From: Nocardia terrae
GTDB lineage: Bacteria; Actinomycetota; Actinomycetes; Mycobacteriales; Mycobacteriaceae
DNA length: 64,000 bases
Assembly (NCBI RefSeq): GCF_009760405.1
Contig: NZ_WRPP01000001.1
Coordinates: 1,240,001-1,304,000 of the forward strand
Direction: 5' to 3'
In this document: positions 24,088 through 33,704 of the stretch, in pieces
How the letters are laid out: each line of letters opens with the position of its first letter
Numbering within the stretch: position 1 is the first letter of the stretch
Translations under genes and position numbers: made by a program
Notes under the pieces: model-generated
What the model saw: only the letters and a program-made list of their open reading frames with translations
What the model was told of the DNA's origin: nothing
Database searches by the model: none

Positions 24088-24801
24088 TCAGAACTCGAGT
24101 TCGGCCCAGGGGATGTGAATCGGGAACGGGTGGTCGGCGTCGATCCCGGTCGTCGAGCCCTGTTCCCATTCGCCGGCGAGGATGTAGTTGGAGGGGTGCA
24201 GAGGTGCCACGCCGGGCGGCAGTTGGCCGTGGCCGAACTCCAGAACATAGGCGCGGACACTTGCGATGCGGCGTGGATTCCGTCCGAGGGACACTTCCCA
24301 GTACCAGGGAATGCCTGCCCCCGCGTACCGTGCTTTCTTCGCCTCGATAATGCGTTCGGTATTCGAAGGGGACAGCACTTCGCCGGCGATGAGAACGTCA
24401 GCGGCGCGGATGTCCTGGTACTCCTGCTCGAGACAGCGATAGACGAGGAAATCCGGGTTGACGAAGTCGGCCTTTGTGGAAGCGCTGAAGAAGACACTGC
24501 ATTCGATCGAAGCCCGCCAGCAGCGGTCGGTCTGCGCGGACATATCCTCGCGGGCGCATCGGCGCAGAGCTGCGCAGAATTGCATCGAATAGTCCTGATG
24601 TTCGGCCGGTCCGCGGCGCAACCATACGACCCGGCCTTCCCACAGCTCGATCTCTCCCGCGATTTCGTCCGGCAACTGCTCGAACTCCTCCCAGGTCATG
24701 AACTCTGGAAGATTCGCAGGACGGTCGACATCCGAGGTCGGCATGCCTGTCATGTTACCGAGACCACCGGTTGATTCCGCTCCCGCGCAACTGCCTGTCA
24801 T
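24088..24801 (-). CDS. Uma2-family (DUF820) PD-(D/E)XK nuclease-like protein, copy 2
   Basis: A 237-residue paralogue of the protein at 11901-12608. The catalytic set is the same: NPDFLVYRC, AGEVLSPSN, EAKKARYAGAGIPWYWEV. The start ATG 24801 follows GGGGG at suitable spacing and gives the N-terminal MTGSCAGAESTGGLGNMTGMP that parallels copy 1; an alternative is ATG 24753. The upstream flank also matches that of copy 1, so the duplicated unit includes the promoter region. Biological role unknown. Confidence 0.8.
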   Translation of the reverse strand: MTGSCAGAESTGGLGNMTGMPTSDVDRPANLPEFMTWEEFEQLPDEIAGEIELWEGRVVWLRRGPAEHQDYSMQFCAALRRCAREDMSAQTDRCWRASIECSVFFSASTKADFVNPDFLVYRCLEQEYQDIRAADVLIAGEVLSPSNTERIIEAKKARYAGAGIPWYWEVSLGRNPRRIASVRAYVLEFGHGQLPPGVAPLHPSNYILAGEWEQGSTTGIDADHPFPIHIPWAELEF

Positions 24802-24871
24802 CGGTTGTCCCCCGTCTGTGTATTCGGCTCGGGGGATATTCGAATCCGGCAGGGCACCGGATTGCTGTGGG

Positions 24872-25306
24872 TCAGGCTTTACCTGGGAATGCCACCGTTG
24901 CGGGATTCGTCCCGAGTATCGATTGCCAAGTGGCAAGGCGGACAGCGCATTCGGTGAGGGCATCGATGCCGGTGCGGCGGAGGTCGGGGGTGTCTGCGCG
25001 TTCGACGACCGAGCGCCAGGCGGCGGCGGTGTCGGATTCGACGGTCACCGCGAGCTTGGCGGCGGGGATCGGGTCGTTCACCTGGATGGGGGAGGTGTAG
25101 GCGGCGGCGGGCTCGGGAACCGTTGCGCCGGAAGCCTTCAGGGCGTCGATGGTGGCGTCGCGGCGGGCGCGGTGGGAGGCGGTGTACTCGGCGACGAGTT
25201 TGTCGCGGTCGTGGTTGGCGTAGGCGGCGATGACGCCGTAGGCGTAGACAGCGGCGTATTCGGCGCTCAACGCATCGATGAGTGCCTGCTGGTCGGTCGT
25301 GGTCAT
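24872..25306 (-). CDS. DUF4439 ferritin-like protein
   Basis: A 144-residue four-helix ferritin-like protein. The opening TDQQALIDALSAEYAAVYAYGVIAAY carries the conserved ExxxxYAYG of DUF4439, and EYTASHRARRDATIDAL follows with a His/Arg helix. A diiron site is not clearly complete, so function is open. Its start overlaps the stop of the upstream lipoprotein as ATGA (25303-25306). The pair matches Rv2844 and Rv2843 of M. tuberculosis in type and position, next to and divergent from rimP. Confidence 0.82.
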   Translation of the reverse strand: MTTTDQQALIDALSAEYAAVYAYGVIAAYANHDRDKLVAEYTASHRARRDATIDALKASGATVPEPAAAYTSPIQVNDPIPAAKLAVTVESDTAAAWRSVVERADTPDLRRTGIDALTECAVRLATWQSILGTNPATVAFPGKA

Positions 25307-25830
25307 GCCAGGAGAACCCCCGCGTGGGTAGCGCAGGACGCGCTGATGGAAGAGAGGAGACCGGCTCGGTAGCCGGAGAGCTGAGCCGACAGGTCGGCGG
25401 CCGAGCGTTGGGACTGCTGAAGTTGGGTGCGCAGGGTGGCCACCGGGGGCGGGGGTACCGGCGCGGTCGGGGTGACCGGCGGGGTGCGGCGGCTGGGGGT
25501 GGTGCCGTCGCCGTAAACGCCTATGGCGCGGTCGATTTCGGTGCGCAGGGCATCGGCGTGCGCGGTGCGCTGGGTGGCGATGGTCTGCAGCGCGCCCGAC
25601 TTGTCGGGGCTCGTCGCGATCGCGGCGGTCGCCGCGGCCGCGTCCGTGCGCGCCGAAGTCTCCAGCGCGATCAGCGGATCCGGAGCCGCGGGCTTGTCGT
25701 CCTTCGCACAGGCCGCGAGCGCGCCCACGGCAGCTACCGCCAGCGCGCCACCGCCGGCCAGCCGGAGCGCGGAGCGACGGTTCACGGCGGAGGCGGGAGG
25801 CGGGGTCGATCCGGGTGGGTCCTGGATCAT
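25303..25830 (-). CDS. Ala-rich Tat-type lipoprotein
   Basis: A 175-residue exported protein, corresponding in position to Rv2843 of M. tuberculosis. NRRSALRLAGGG gives a twin-arginine motif (residues 17-28 of this start) and LAACAKDD a lipobox, so a lipid-anchored extracytoplasmic protein is expected. The mature part is helical and rich in Ala/Thr, with a Pro-rich hinge (PPVTPTAPVPPPP). ATG 25830 is used; an earlier GTG at 25875 would add 15 residues before the signal. It is coupled to the DUF4439 gene by ATGA, so the two proteins probably act together. Confidence 0.65.
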   Translation of the reverse strand: MIQDPPGSTPPPASAVNRRSALRLAGGGALAVAAVGALAACAKDDKPAAPDPLIALETSARTDAAAATAAIATSPDKSGALQTIATQRTAHADALRTEIDRAIGVYGDGTTPSRRTPPVTPTAPVPPPPVATLRTQLQQSQRSAADLSAQLSGYRAGLLSSISASCATHAGVLLA

Positions 25831-26201
25831 GACATCGACGACACCGGCCGGTAGGCCGCTCTGACTGCTGGGCACGGCCTACATGGTGCCAGCCGTCGCC
25901 GATAGCTTGCTGCGTGAGGCCCCTCGGATAGGCGAAACCTCCGCCTTCGCTCCGGCCGTGCGCAGGGCAAATGATGGCTACGCCGCTGTGCTGATTAGGC
26001 TGTGATCTGGTACGACGGGAAACCGTCACGGGCGCGTCGCAGGTGGACACGCCGTCTGCACGACAGCGCCGACCATGCCGAACTCGAGCCAGTCGGCTGG
26101 TCCTTTACACTCTTTCAGCGCGTTACGCTAGACCTTCGGCACGGTATTTCGCCGAACCCCGACAACTCAACCCGTGACAACTGAACCAGGAGCCGCCCCA
26201 C
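25831..26201. other. divergent intergenic region before rimP
   Basis: About 370 bases that should contain the promoter of the rimP-nusA-infB operon and of the opposite lipoprotein gene. I see no gene, hairpin or repeat that I can support. Confidence 0.4.
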
Positions 26202-26816
26202 ATGCCGATGCCGACCGAGGAAAGGGTGAGCCAGCTAGTAGCTGAGCTCGTCGAACGCCGAGGATTGGACCTCGAAGGCGTCGCGATTTCGGCTGCCGGT
26301 TCAGCGCAGGCCAAGGTCAAGGTCATCGTCGACAGCGACGGTTCCCCCGACCTGGACGCCGTCGCCGAGTTGAGCAACGAGATCTCGCAGGCCCTCGACG
26401 ACGCCGGCGATTTCGGCGAGACCGCCTACCTGCTCGAGATCACCACCCCCGGCATCGACCGGCCCCTCACGCACCTGCGCCACTGGCAGCGCGCCCAGGG
26501 CCGCAAGGTGAAGATCGTGATGGCCCCCGGCGCCGAATCACCGGAGGGCAAATCCACGTTCGAGGCCCGGGTGGGCGTCGCCACCGACAGCGACATCGCC
26601 CTGGTCCTCGGCGGCAAGCGGAAGCCACACCGGGTGACGGTGCCGCTCGCCGATATCCAATCCGCCGTCGTGCAGGTGGAATTCAATCCACCCGGCGCGG
26701 CCGAACTGGAACTCGCAGGGGGAGTAGCACCGGGCCGTCCCCAGCCCGGCGCGCAGGAGGTATCCGAAGAATCCGACACCGCAGCAGCGTCCTTGACCGA
26801 AGGGATCGTGGAATGA
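26202..26816 (+). CDS. rimP: ribosome maturation factor RimP
   Basis: A 204-residue protein needed for assembly of the 30S subunit. The N-terminal domain has [35 protein letters not shown], with the family's conserved LExTSPGxDRPL pattern (TTPGIDRPL). The C-terminal domain, [43 protein letters not shown], is the SH3-like barrel. CCAGGAGCC precedes the ATG; MPMPTEE may start at either Met. A 35-residue acidic tail is extra. The stop overlaps nusA as ATGA. First gene of the translation operon. Confidence 0.95.
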   Translation: MPMPTEERVSQLVAELVERRGLDLEGVAISAAGSAQAKVKVIVDSDGSPDLDAVAELSNEISQALDDAGDFGETAYLLEITTPGIDRPLTHLRHWQRAQGRKVKIVMAPGAESPEGKSTFEARVGVATDSDIALVLGGKRKPHRVTVPLADIQSAVVQVEFNPPGAAELELAGGVAPGRPQPGAQEVSEESDTAAASLTEGIVE

Positions 26817-27862
26817 ACATCGAAATCGAAGCCCTGCGCGCGATAGTCGCCGACAAGGGGATCTCGATGGAGACCGTGATCTCCGCGATCGAGTCGGCGC
26901 TCCTCACCGCCTACCGGCACACCGAGGGCCACCAGCCCAACGCCCGCATCGACATCAACCAGAAAACCGGTGTCGTGCGCGTGATGGCCCGCGAAGTCGA
27001 CGCCGACGGCAATGTCATCTCCGAATGGGACGACACCCCCGAGGGTTTCGGCCGCATCGCCGCCACCACCGCCCGCCAGGTCGTGCTGCAGCGGCTGCGT
27101 GACGCCGAGAACGAGAAGTCCTTCGGCGAGTTCTCCACGCACGAGGGCGATATCGTCGGCGGCGTCGTGCAGCGCGACGCCCGCATGAACGCCCGCGGCA
27201 CCATCGTGGTCCGCATCGGTTCGGAAGCCAATGGGGCCGAGGGCGTCATCCCGCCCGCCGAGCAGGTGCCGGGCGAGACCTACGAGCACGGCGACCGCAT
27301 CAAGTGCTACGTGGTCGGCGTCTCCCGCGGCCCGCGCGGCCCGCAGATCACTCTCTCGCGCACCCACCCGAATCTGGTGCGTCGCCTGTTCGCCCTCGAG
27401 GTCCCCGAGATCGCCGACGGCTCGGTGGAGATCGTGGCCGTGGCCCGCGAGGCCGGGCACCGCTCCAAGATCGCCGTGCGCTCCACCGTGCCCGGCGTCA
27501 ACGCCAAGGGCGCGTGCATCGGCCCGATGGGCCAGCGCGTGCGCAACGTGATGAGCGAGCTGGCCGGCGAGAAGATCGACATCATCGACTACGCCGAGGA
27601 TCCGGCCACCTTCGTCGGGAATGCGCTGTCCCCCTCGAAGGTTGTCTCCGTCACCATCGTCGACCCCGAGGCGCGTGCCGCACGGGTGGTGGTTCCGGAC
27701 TTCCAGCTCTCCCTGGCCATCGGCAAGGAGGGGCAGAACGCCCGGCTGGCGGCCCGTCTCACCGGCTGGCGGATCGACATCCGCTCCGACGCCGCCCCCG
27801 ACAACCAGGGCGGAGTCCGTCCGGCGGCGGCCGCGGGCGGCGGAGAGGCCCACCGGGGTTGA
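26813..27862 (+). CDS. nusA: transcription termination/antitermination protein NusA
   Basis: A 349-residue protein with the N-terminal RNA-polymerase-binding domain (residues 1-110), an S1 domain (about 115-190, [25 protein letters not shown]) and two KH domains (about 200-340; [28 protein letters not shown] and [20 protein letters not shown]). It lacks the C-terminal acidic repeats found in E. coli, as usual for actinobacteria. It pauses polymerase and couples to NusG/rRNA antitermination. The start overlaps rimP. Confidence 0.97.
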   Translation: MNIEIEALRAIVADKGISMETVISAIESALLTAYRHTEGHQPNARIDINQKTGVVRVMAREVDADGNVISEWDDTPEGFGRIAATTARQVVLQRLRDAENEKSFGEFSTHEGDIVGGVVQRDARMNARGTIVVRIGSEANGAEGVIPPAEQVPGETYEHGDRIKCYVVGVSRGPRGPQITLSRTHPNLVRRLFALEVPEIADGSVEIVAVAREAGHRSKIAVRSTVPGVNAKGACIGPMGQRVRNVMSELAGEKIDIIDYAEDPATFVGNALSPSKVVSVTIVDPEARAARVVVPDFQLSLAIGKEGQNARLAARLTGWRIDIRSDAAPDNQGGVRPAAAAGGGEAHRG

Positions 27863-27966
27863 TCTTGCCGGATCCATCCGGCCCGGTCCGTCCCGAGATT
27901 TGTGAAACAGACCCCGGGGATGACAGGTTGGTAACTTCCAAGGGGTACGGATGCGGAGATCGGGAC

Positions 27967-28323
27967 GTGACAGCGGTAGAGTGGACGAAGGCTCAGCGCG
28001 AGTCATCGACTTCTCTGCGCGCCGAGCGGGTGTCAGCAAGATCAACACCCGTCCGGACCTGCATCGGATGTCGTAGACGCGAGCTGGCTGCCGATCTGAT
28101 GCGGGTCGTGGCGCAACCAACTGCCGAGAGTGGGCAGACGGTTGTGGTCGTTCCGGATCCGCGGCGCAGACTTCCCGGACGGGGTGCGTGGATGCACCCC
28201 ACTTCGGCTTGTCTGAGTCAAGCAGTTCGGCGTCGAGCAATCGGCAGAGCACTACGAGTGTCCGGACATCTGGATATCTCAGCCCTGGAGCATTACGTAG
28301 AGAACAGGCACGAGAACTCATGA
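27967..28323 (+). CDS. ylxR: YlxR-family RNA-binding protein (DUF448)
   Basis: A 118-residue protein with the YlxR signature [19 protein letters not shown] near residue 30 and [27 protein letters not shown] in the second half. YlxR proteins bind nucleic acid and often lie between nusA and infB, as here. GTG 27967 is chosen for GGAGAT 7 bases upstream; a longer open frame precedes it inside nusA. In M. tuberculosis the equivalent is Rv2840c. Its molecular role is not settled. Confidence 0.88.
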   Translation: MTAVEWTKAQRESSTSLRAERVSARSTPVRTCIGCRRRELAADLMRVVAQPTAESGQTVVVVPDPRRRLPGRGAWMHPTSACLSQAVRRRAIGRALRVSGHLDISALEHYVENRHENS

Positions 28324-28431
28324 GCACACCGTGAAGTCCCAGAAATGATCGGCCTTCGAAATTAGTCGAGGTCGTGCGCGCGTCCCGTCGTGAAACGGGC
28401 TGCCGCGCTCGACCTCTGAGTGAGGAGAGCA

Positions 28432-31400
28432 GTGGCAGGCAAGGCCCGCGTGCACGAGTTGGCTAAAGAACTCGGTGTCACGAGCAAAGAACTACTCGCG
28501 CGGCTCAAGGAGCAGGGCGAGTTCGTGAAGTCGGCGAGCTCGACGGTGGAAGCACCCGTCGCGCGTCGCCTGCGGGAGTCGCTCGCACCCAAGAGCGCCC
28601 CGTCGGGGAACGCCAAGCCGGCGTCCCCCAAGCCCAACGGTGACAGTGCCCCGCGTCCGGCCGCCAAGCCGGCCACCCCGGGCGCCGGTCCCCGTCCCGG
28701 CCCGCGGCCGACCCCGGCCCCGGCCCCCGCGCCGGCGGCTCCCGCCCCGGCCCCGCAGGTGGCTCCGGCCGCCCGCGCCGAGACCCCCGCGGCTCCGGCG
28801 TCCCGTCCGGCTCCGGCTCCGGGACCCAAGCCCGCCGCTCGCGAAAACGTCGCTCCCGCAGCGGCTTCCGCGTCGGCCACCCCCGCCGCCCCGGCCCCGT
28901 CGGCCCCGCGCACGGATGCTCCGCGTCCGGGTGCTCCGGCCCCGCGTCCGGCGCAGCAGCAGGGCGGCAGTGCCCCGGCTCAGCCGGGTTCCCCGCGTCC
29001 CGCCGGGCCCAAGCCGGGTCCGAAGGCGCCGCGGGTCGGCAACAACCCGTTCTCCTCGGCTCCCGAGCGTCCGGCGCCGCGTCCGGCTCCCCGTCCGGGG
29101 CAGCAGCAGGACCGCGGTCCGCGTCCGGGCGGCCAGCAGGGTGGACCCCGTCCGGGTCCGGCCCAGGGTGGCCCGCGTCCCGGCCCGCAGGGCGGTCCCC
29201 GTCCGGGCCAGGGTGGCCCGCGTCCGGGTCCCGGCCAGGGCGGTCCGCGTCCGGCTCCGGGTCAGGGCGGTCCGCGTCCGGCCGCGGCCGGTCAGGGCGG
29301 TCCCCGTCCCGGCGGTCCGCGTCCCAGCCCCGGTTCGATGCCGCCTCGGCCGAACCCGGGTGCTATGCCCGCTCGGGCCCAGCGTCCGGCCGGTGGTCCC
29401 GGCGGCGCGGGTCGTCCGGCGCGTCCGGGTGGCCCGGGCGCCGGTGGCGGTCGTCCCGGCGGCGGTGGCGGTGGCTACCGCGGTGGCGGCGCTCCGGGTG
29501 CCGGTCAGGGTGCGGGTGCCGGTGCCGGCGGTAACACCGGTGGTCCCGGTGGCTTCCGCGGTCGTCCCGGCGGCGGTGGCGGCGGTGGCCGTCCCGGTTC
29601 CGGTGGTGGTCGCGGCGGTGCCGCGGGTGCCTTCGGTCGTCCCGGTGGCGCGCCCCGCAAGGGTCGCAAGTCGAAGCGGGCGAAGCGCGCCGAGTACGAG
29701 AACCAGCAGGCGCCCATCGCCGGTGGCGTGCGGCTGCCGCGCGGCAACGGTGAGATCGTGCGTCTCGCCCGTGGCGCGTCGCTGTCCGACTTCGCCGAGA
29801 AGATCGGCGCCAACCCGGCCTCGCTGGTGCAGGCGCTGTTCAACCTCGGTGAGATGGTCACCGCTACCCAGTCGGTGAACGAGGAGACCCTCGAGCTGCT
29901 GGGTTCGGAGATGAACTACGTCGTGCACGTGGTCTCCCCGGAGGACGAGGACCGCGAGCTGCTGGCCAACTTCGACCTCACCTACGGCGAGGACGAGGGC
30001 GGCGAGGAAGACCTGCAGGTCCGCCCGCCGGTCGTGACCGTCATGGGTCACGTCGACCACGGTAAGACCCGACTGCTGGACACCATCCGTAAGGCCAACG
30101 TCCGTGAGGGCGAGGCCGGCGGTATCACCCAGCACATCGGCGCCTACCAGGTCGAGGCCGAGGTCAACGGCGAGCACCGCCTCATCACCTTCATCGACAC
30201 CCCCGGTCACGAGGCGTTCACCGCCATGCGTGCCCGTGGTGCGAAGGCCACCGACATCGCGATCCTCGTGGTCGCGGCCGACGACGGCGTCATGCCGCAG
30301 ACGGTGGAGGCCATCAACCACGCGCAGGCCGCGGACGTGCCGATCGTGGTGGCGGTCAACAAGATCGATAAGGAAGGCGCGAACCCGCAGAAGATTCGCC
30401 AGCAGCTGACCGAATACGGTCTGGTCGCCGAGGAATACGGTGGCGAGACCATGTTCGTGGACATCTCGGCGAAGCAGGGCACCAACATCGAGTCGCTGCT
30501 CGAGGCTGTCGTCCTGACCGCGGACGCGGCTCTGGACCTGCGGGCCAACCCGGACATGGACGCGCAGGGTGTGGCCATCGAGGCCCACCTCGACCGCGGC
30601 CGCGGCCCGGTGGCGACCGTGCTCATCCAGCGCGGCACCCTGCGGGTCGGCGACTCGATCGTGGCGGGCGACGCCTACGGTCGCGTGCGCCGCATGGTCG
30701 ACGAGCACGGCGACGACGTTGAGGCGGCCCTGCCGTCGCGGCCCGTCCAGGTCATCGGTTTCACCTCGGTGCCGGGTGCAGGCGACAACCTGCTCGTGGT
30801 CGAGGAAGACCGCATCGCGCGTCAGATCGCCGACCGCCGCAACGCTCGCAAGCGCAACGCCCTGGCCGCGCGCAGCCGCAAGCGGATCTCCCTGGAAGAT
30901 CTGGATGCCGCTCTGAAGGAGACCTCGGAGCTGAACCTGATCCTCAAGGGCGACAACTCCGGTACCGTCGAGGCCCTCGAAGAGGCGCTGCTCGGTATCG
31001 ATGTCGGCGACGAGGTGCGTCTGCGCGTCATCGACCGCGGTGTCGGTGGCGTCACCGAGACCAACGTCAACCTGGCGTCGGCGTCGAACGCGATCATCAT
31101 CGGCTTCAACGTCCGTGCCGAGGGCAAGGCGACCGAGCTGGCGAACCGCGAAGGCGTGGACATCCGCTACTACTCGGTCATCTACCAGGCGATCGACGAG
31201 ATCGAGAAGGCCCTCAAGGGTCTGCTCAAGCCGATCTACGAGGAGCACGAGCTGGGCCGGGCGGAGATCCGCCAGATCTTCCGTTCCTCCAAGTTCGGCA
31301 ACATCGCCGGTTGCTGGGTGCTCTCGGGCTCGGTCAAGCGCAACGCCAAGGCGCGCCTGATCCGCGACAACGTGGTGGTCGCCGAGACCACCATCCAGTC

Positions 31401-31533
31401 GCTGCGCCGCGAGAAGGACGACGTCACCGAGGTTCGCGAAGGCTACGAGTGCGGTATGACCGTGGGCTTCAACGACATCAAGGACGGCGACATCATCGAG
31501 GCCTACGAGCTGCGGGAGAAGCCGCGCGACTAG
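28432..31533 (+). CDS. infB: translation initiation factor IF-2
   Basis: A 1033-residue GTPase that brings initiator tRNA to the 30S subunit. Residues 1-55 form the small IF2_N domain ([23 protein letters not shown]). Residues 55-420 are low-complexity Pro/Ala/Gly/Arg, with many GGPRPG units. A second IF2_N (about 460-510) and the G domain follow: [14 protein letters not shown] (G1, about 540), DTPGHEAF (G3), NKID (G4). The C-terminal domains II-IV are complete, ending [15 protein letters not shown] 28432 is used because GAGGAGAGCA precedes it. A stem-loop (31547-31578) follows. Confidence 0.97.
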   Translation: MAGKARVHELAKELGVTSKELLARLKEQGEFVKSASSTVEAPVARRLRESLAPKSAPSGNAKPASPKPNGDSAPRPAAKPATPGAGPRPGPRPTPAPAPAPAAPAPAPQVAPAARAETPAAPASRPAPAPGPKPAARENVAPAAASASATPAAPAPSAPRTDAPRPGAPAPRPAQQQGGSAPAQPGSPRPAGPKPGPKAPRVGNNPFSSAPERPAPRPAPRPGQQQDRGPRPGGQQGGPRPGPAQGGPRPGPQGGPRPGQGGPRPGPGQGGPRPAPGQGGPRPAAAGQGGPRPGGPRPSPGSMPPRPNPGAMPARAQRPAGGPGGAGRPARPGGPGAGGGRPGGGGGGYRGGGAPGAGQGAGAGAGGNTGGPGGFRGRPGGGGGGGRPGSGGGRGGAAGAFGRPGGAPRKGRKSKRAKRAEYENQQAPIAGGVRLPRGNGEIVRLARGASLSDFAEKIGANPASLVQALFNLGEMVTATQSVNEETLELLGSEMNYVVHVVSPEDEDRELLANFDLTYGEDEGGEEDLQVRPPVVTVMGHVDHGKTRLLDTIRKANVREGEAGGITQHIGAYQVEAEVNGEHRLITFIDTPGHEAFTAMRARGAKATDIAILVVAADDGVMPQTVEAINHAQAADVPIVVAVNKIDKEGANPQKIRQQLTEYGLVAEEYGGETMFVDISAKQGTNIESLLEAVVLTADAALDLRANPDMDAQGVAIEAHLDRGRGPVATVLIQRGTLRVGDSIVAGDAYGRVRRMVDEHGDDVEAALPSRPVQVIGFTSVPGAGDNLLVVEEDRIARQIADRRNARKRNALAARSRKRISLEDLDAALKETSELNLILKGDNSGTVEALEEALLGIDVGDEVRLRVIDRGVGGVTETNVNLASASNAIIIGFNVRAEGKATELANREGVDIRYYSVIYQAIDEIEKALKGLLKPIYEEHELGRAEIRQIFRSSKFGNIAGCWVLSGSVKRNAKARLIRDNVVVAETTIQSLRREKDDVTEVREGYECGMTVGFNDIKDGDIIEAYELREKPRD

Positions 31534-31546
31534 GAAGCAGTACACG

Positions 31547-31578
31547 ACTCCGCCGGGCTCTCACGGGTCCGGCGGGGT
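31547..31578. terminator. stem-loop after infB
   Basis: ACTCCGCCGG (31547-31556) pairs with CCGGCGGGGT (31569-31578), one G-U pair, followed by TGTGCCCC. It may attenuate the transcript, since the downstream genes belong to the same operon. Confidence 0.5.
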
Positions 31579-31633
31579 TGTGCCCCTTCCCTTTCCGGGT
31601 AACCGTGCGCGCATTTCCCCGGGGCGCGTTCAT

Positions 31634-31936
31634 ATGACTGAAAAGATGTTCTTCGGAGCGCTCGAATTCGATATCTTGCTCGGTGATGTGCATTCACTGA
31701 AGGAGAAGCGCTCTGTCATCCGCCCGATCATCGCGGACCTGAAGAGGTTCGATGTGAGCGTGACCGAGGGCGGAGATCATGACCGTTATCGACGGACCAT
31801 GCTCGGTGTGGCAATGGTCAGCTACGGCATGAATCACCTGACCGAGGTGCTGGACAAATGTGAAAGGCACGTCGCCAACCGTCCGGAGTTAGAGTTGCTG
31901 GCAGTACGCCGCCGCATCTTCGGACCCGAAGACTAG
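31634..31936 (+). CDS. DUF503 (YlxP-like) protein
   Basis: A 100-residue single-domain protein of the DUF503 family, known as YlxP in Bacillus, where it also sits between infB and rbfA. The conserved core reads LLGDVHSLKEKRSVIRPIIADLKRFDVSVTEG and RRTMLGVAMVSYGMNHLTEVLDKCERHVANRPELELL. It is believed to act in ribosome or 16S rRNA maturation, but this is unproven. The start ATG 31634 begins MTEKMFFGALEFDILLG. M. tuberculosis lacks an obvious counterpart at this place, as I recall. Confidence 0.85.
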   Translation: MTEKMFFGALEFDILLGDVHSLKEKRSVIRPIIADLKRFDVSVTEGGDHDRYRRTMLGVAMVSYGMNHLTEVLDKCERHVANRPELELLAVRRRIFGPED

Positions 31937-31955
31937 CTAGGCGCGGGAAGTTTTT

Positions 31956-31987
31956 CCTCTCCCGCAAGCAACAGCTTGCGGGAGAGG
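31956..31987. terminator. strong 14-bp hairpin between DUF503 and rbfA
   Basis: CCTCTCCCGCAAGC (31956-31969) pairs perfectly with GCTTGCGGGAGAGG (31974-31987) across AACA. No U-run follows. It may be an attenuator or RNase processing site within the operon rather than a full terminator. Confidence 0.5.
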
Positions 31988-32026
31988 CAGAAAATTCTCC
32001 GCCAGGAGAAGTGAGGAGGGCTCGTC

Positions 32027-32476
32027 ATGGCTGATCAAGCCCGGGCACGCCGACTCGCAAAGCGCATCTCTTCGATCGTGGCCACCGCGATCGAATACGA
32101 GATCAAGGATCCGCGACTGCGGTTCGTCACCATCACCGACGCCAAGGTGACCGGTGACCTGCGCGAAGCGACGATTTACTACACCGTGATGGGTGAGACC
32201 ATCAACGCCGAACCCGATTACGCGGAGGCCGCGGCCGGTCTTAAGAAGGCCGCCGGGATCCTGCGTTCCAAGGTCGGCGCGGGCACCGGGGTGAAGTTCA
32301 CCCCGACGCTGGCCTTCCAGCTCGACACCGTGCCCACCGCGGCGCGCGAGATGGAAGAACTGCTGTCCAAGGCGCGTGCCAGCGATGCGCGCGTGGCCCA
32401 GGTGGCCGTCGGCGCGAGCTACGCCGGTGACGCCGACCCATACAAGTCGGACGAGGACGAAGACGACGAAGCCTGA
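32027..32476 (+). CDS. rbfA: ribosome-binding factor A
   Basis: A 149-residue KH-like protein that binds 16S rRNA in late 30S maturation. [30 protein letters not shown] is the N-terminal helix and loop, [23 protein letters not shown] the central strand-helix, and [29 protein letters not shown] the C-terminal helix. The last 25 residues are acidic ([13 protein letters not shown]). AAGTGAGGAGGG provides the ribosome site. It is followed by nrnA after 6 bases. Confidence 0.95.
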   Translation: MADQARARRLAKRISSIVATAIEYEIKDPRLRFVTITDAKVTGDLREATIYYTVMGETINAEPDYAEAAAGLKKAAGILRSKVGAGTGVKFTPTLAFQLDTVPTAAREMEELLSKARASDARVAQVAVGASYAGDADPYKSDEDEDDEA

Positions 32477-32482
32477 CCCGCG

Positions 32483-33475
32483 GTGACCCCCGTCGATGTC
32501 ACCCCCGCCGTCGAGATCCTCGATGCCGCGAAATCGGTGACGATTCTCTGCCACGTCCAGCCCGACGCCGACACGATAGGCAGCGGGCTGGCACTGGCGC
32601 AGGTGTTGCGTCGACGCGGGGTCCCCGTCGTCGTCTCCTTCGCCGAGCCGGCCGAACTGCCGGTCTCCATGCGCTCGCTGCCCGCCACCGACCTGCTCGT
32701 GCGAGCCGATCAGGTGCCGCGCGAGGTCGACGTCCTGGTGTCGGTGGACTGCGGCGCGGCCGGTCGCCTCGGCTCGCTGCGTGACCGATTGGACAGTGCC
32801 GCAAAGACTTTGGTCATCGACCATCACCGCTCGAACACCCGCTTCGGGCAGGTCAACGTCGTCGACGAGGCCGCCGAATCCACGGCCGGAGTCATCGCCC
32901 GCATCCTGGACGCCTGGGGCGAACCCATCGACCGCGATATCGCGCACTGCCTGTTCGCCGGATTGGTCACCGACACCGGCTCTTTCAAGTGGACCCGCCC
33001 CGGCTCCCACACCCTCGCCGAACGCCTGCTCGCCACCGGCATCGACGGCGCGGCCATCACCCGCACCCTCATGGACACCCACCCCTTCGCGTGGCTGCCC
33101 ATGCTCTCCAAGGTGCTCGGTTCCGCCCAGCTCGTCCCCGACGCCGCGCACGGCGCGGGCCTGGTCTACGCGGTGGTCCGTCGCGAGGACACGGAATCCG
33201 TGCGCTCGGAAGAGGTCGAGAGCATCATCGACCTCATCCGCACCACCGCCGAGGCCCAAGTCGCGGCTGTCTTCAAGGAGTCGCGCTCCGAGGCCGAGCA
33301 CTGGACGGTCTCCCTGCGCTCCCACGCCAACCATGACGGCACCCCCGGCGTCGACGTGGCCTGCGTAGCCACCGCCCTCGGCGGCGGCGGACACCGTTAC
33401 GCCGCAGGCTATTCCACTACCGGCACCACCACGGACCTCCTCACCAACCTCCTCCGCACCCTCGGCTCACCCTGA
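32483..33475 (+). CDS. nrnA: DHH phosphoesterase, NrnA-type oligoribonuclease/pAp phosphatase
   Basis: A 330-residue protein with the DHH domain (residues 20-170): VQPDADTIGSGLALAQVL, SVDCGAAGRLG, and the name motif VIDHHRSN. The DHHA1 domain follows, ending in GGGGHRYAAGYS, which holds the second substrate-binding motif. Homologues degrade nanoRNA (2-5 nt) and the sulfate-assimilation by-product pAp, in the cytosol; the M. tuberculosis counterpart is Rv2837c, which also cleaves cyclic dinucleotides. GTG 32483 is 6 bases after the rbfA stop, so this is the operon's last gene. Repeat copy C follows. Confidence 0.93.
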   Translation: MTPVDVTPAVEILDAAKSVTILCHVQPDADTIGSGLALAQVLRRRGVPVVVSFAEPAELPVSMRSLPATDLLVRADQVPREVDVLVSVDCGAAGRLGSLRDRLDSAAKTLVIDHHRSNTRFGQVNVVDEAAESTAGVIARILDAWGEPIDRDIAHCLFAGLVTDTGSFKWTRPGSHTLAERLLATGIDGAAITRTLMDTHPFAWLPMLSKVLGSAQLVPDAAHGAGLVYAVVRREDTESVRSEEVESIIDLIRTTAEAQVAAVFKESRSEAEHWTVSLRSHANHDGTPGVDVACVATALGGGGHRYAAGYSTTGTTTDLLTNLLRTLGSP

Positions 33476-33478
33476 TCG

Positions 33479-33536
33479 TCGAGTGGCACAGCCTGGCAAC
33501 CAATGCGGACAAATCCCTCCGAGATGTGCCACTCGA
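33479..33536. repeat. GAGNGGCACA palindromic repeat, copy C
   Basis: TCGAGTGGCACA (33479-33490) pairs perfectly with TGTGCCACTCGA (33525-33536). The right flank (GGACAAATCC..GAGATGTGCCACTC..AGGGTTCGG) matches copy A. It lies 4 bases after the nrnA stop, ending the translation operon. The remaining bases up to 33704 hold nothing I can support. Confidence 0.75.
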
Positions 33537-33704
33537 TAGGGTTCGGCCTGTCTGCTCGCTGCGCGCACGGCAGCGGAGACCGGTTGTGCCGCAGATCGGG
33601 TCACTGTCGAGGCCGTGCGGAGTTGGGGCGGGGGATCGGTGCGGCGGCCGCCCGTCGAGGACGTCGGCGGGACGGCAATGCCGCGGCCGGTTGACCGCGC
33701 GGGG

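Noticed and set aside
28640..29700. Regular GGTCCGCGTCC-like repeats, first suspected as a DNA repeat array
   Set aside because: They encode the Pro/Arg/Gly extension of IF-2; there are no CRISPR spacers and the frame is kept.
28492..31545. Open reading frame of about 1000 codons on the minus strand across infB
   Set aside because: It is the antisense shadow of the GC-rich infB gene; its product is low-complexity Arg/Gly/His and the plus strand is clearly IF-2.
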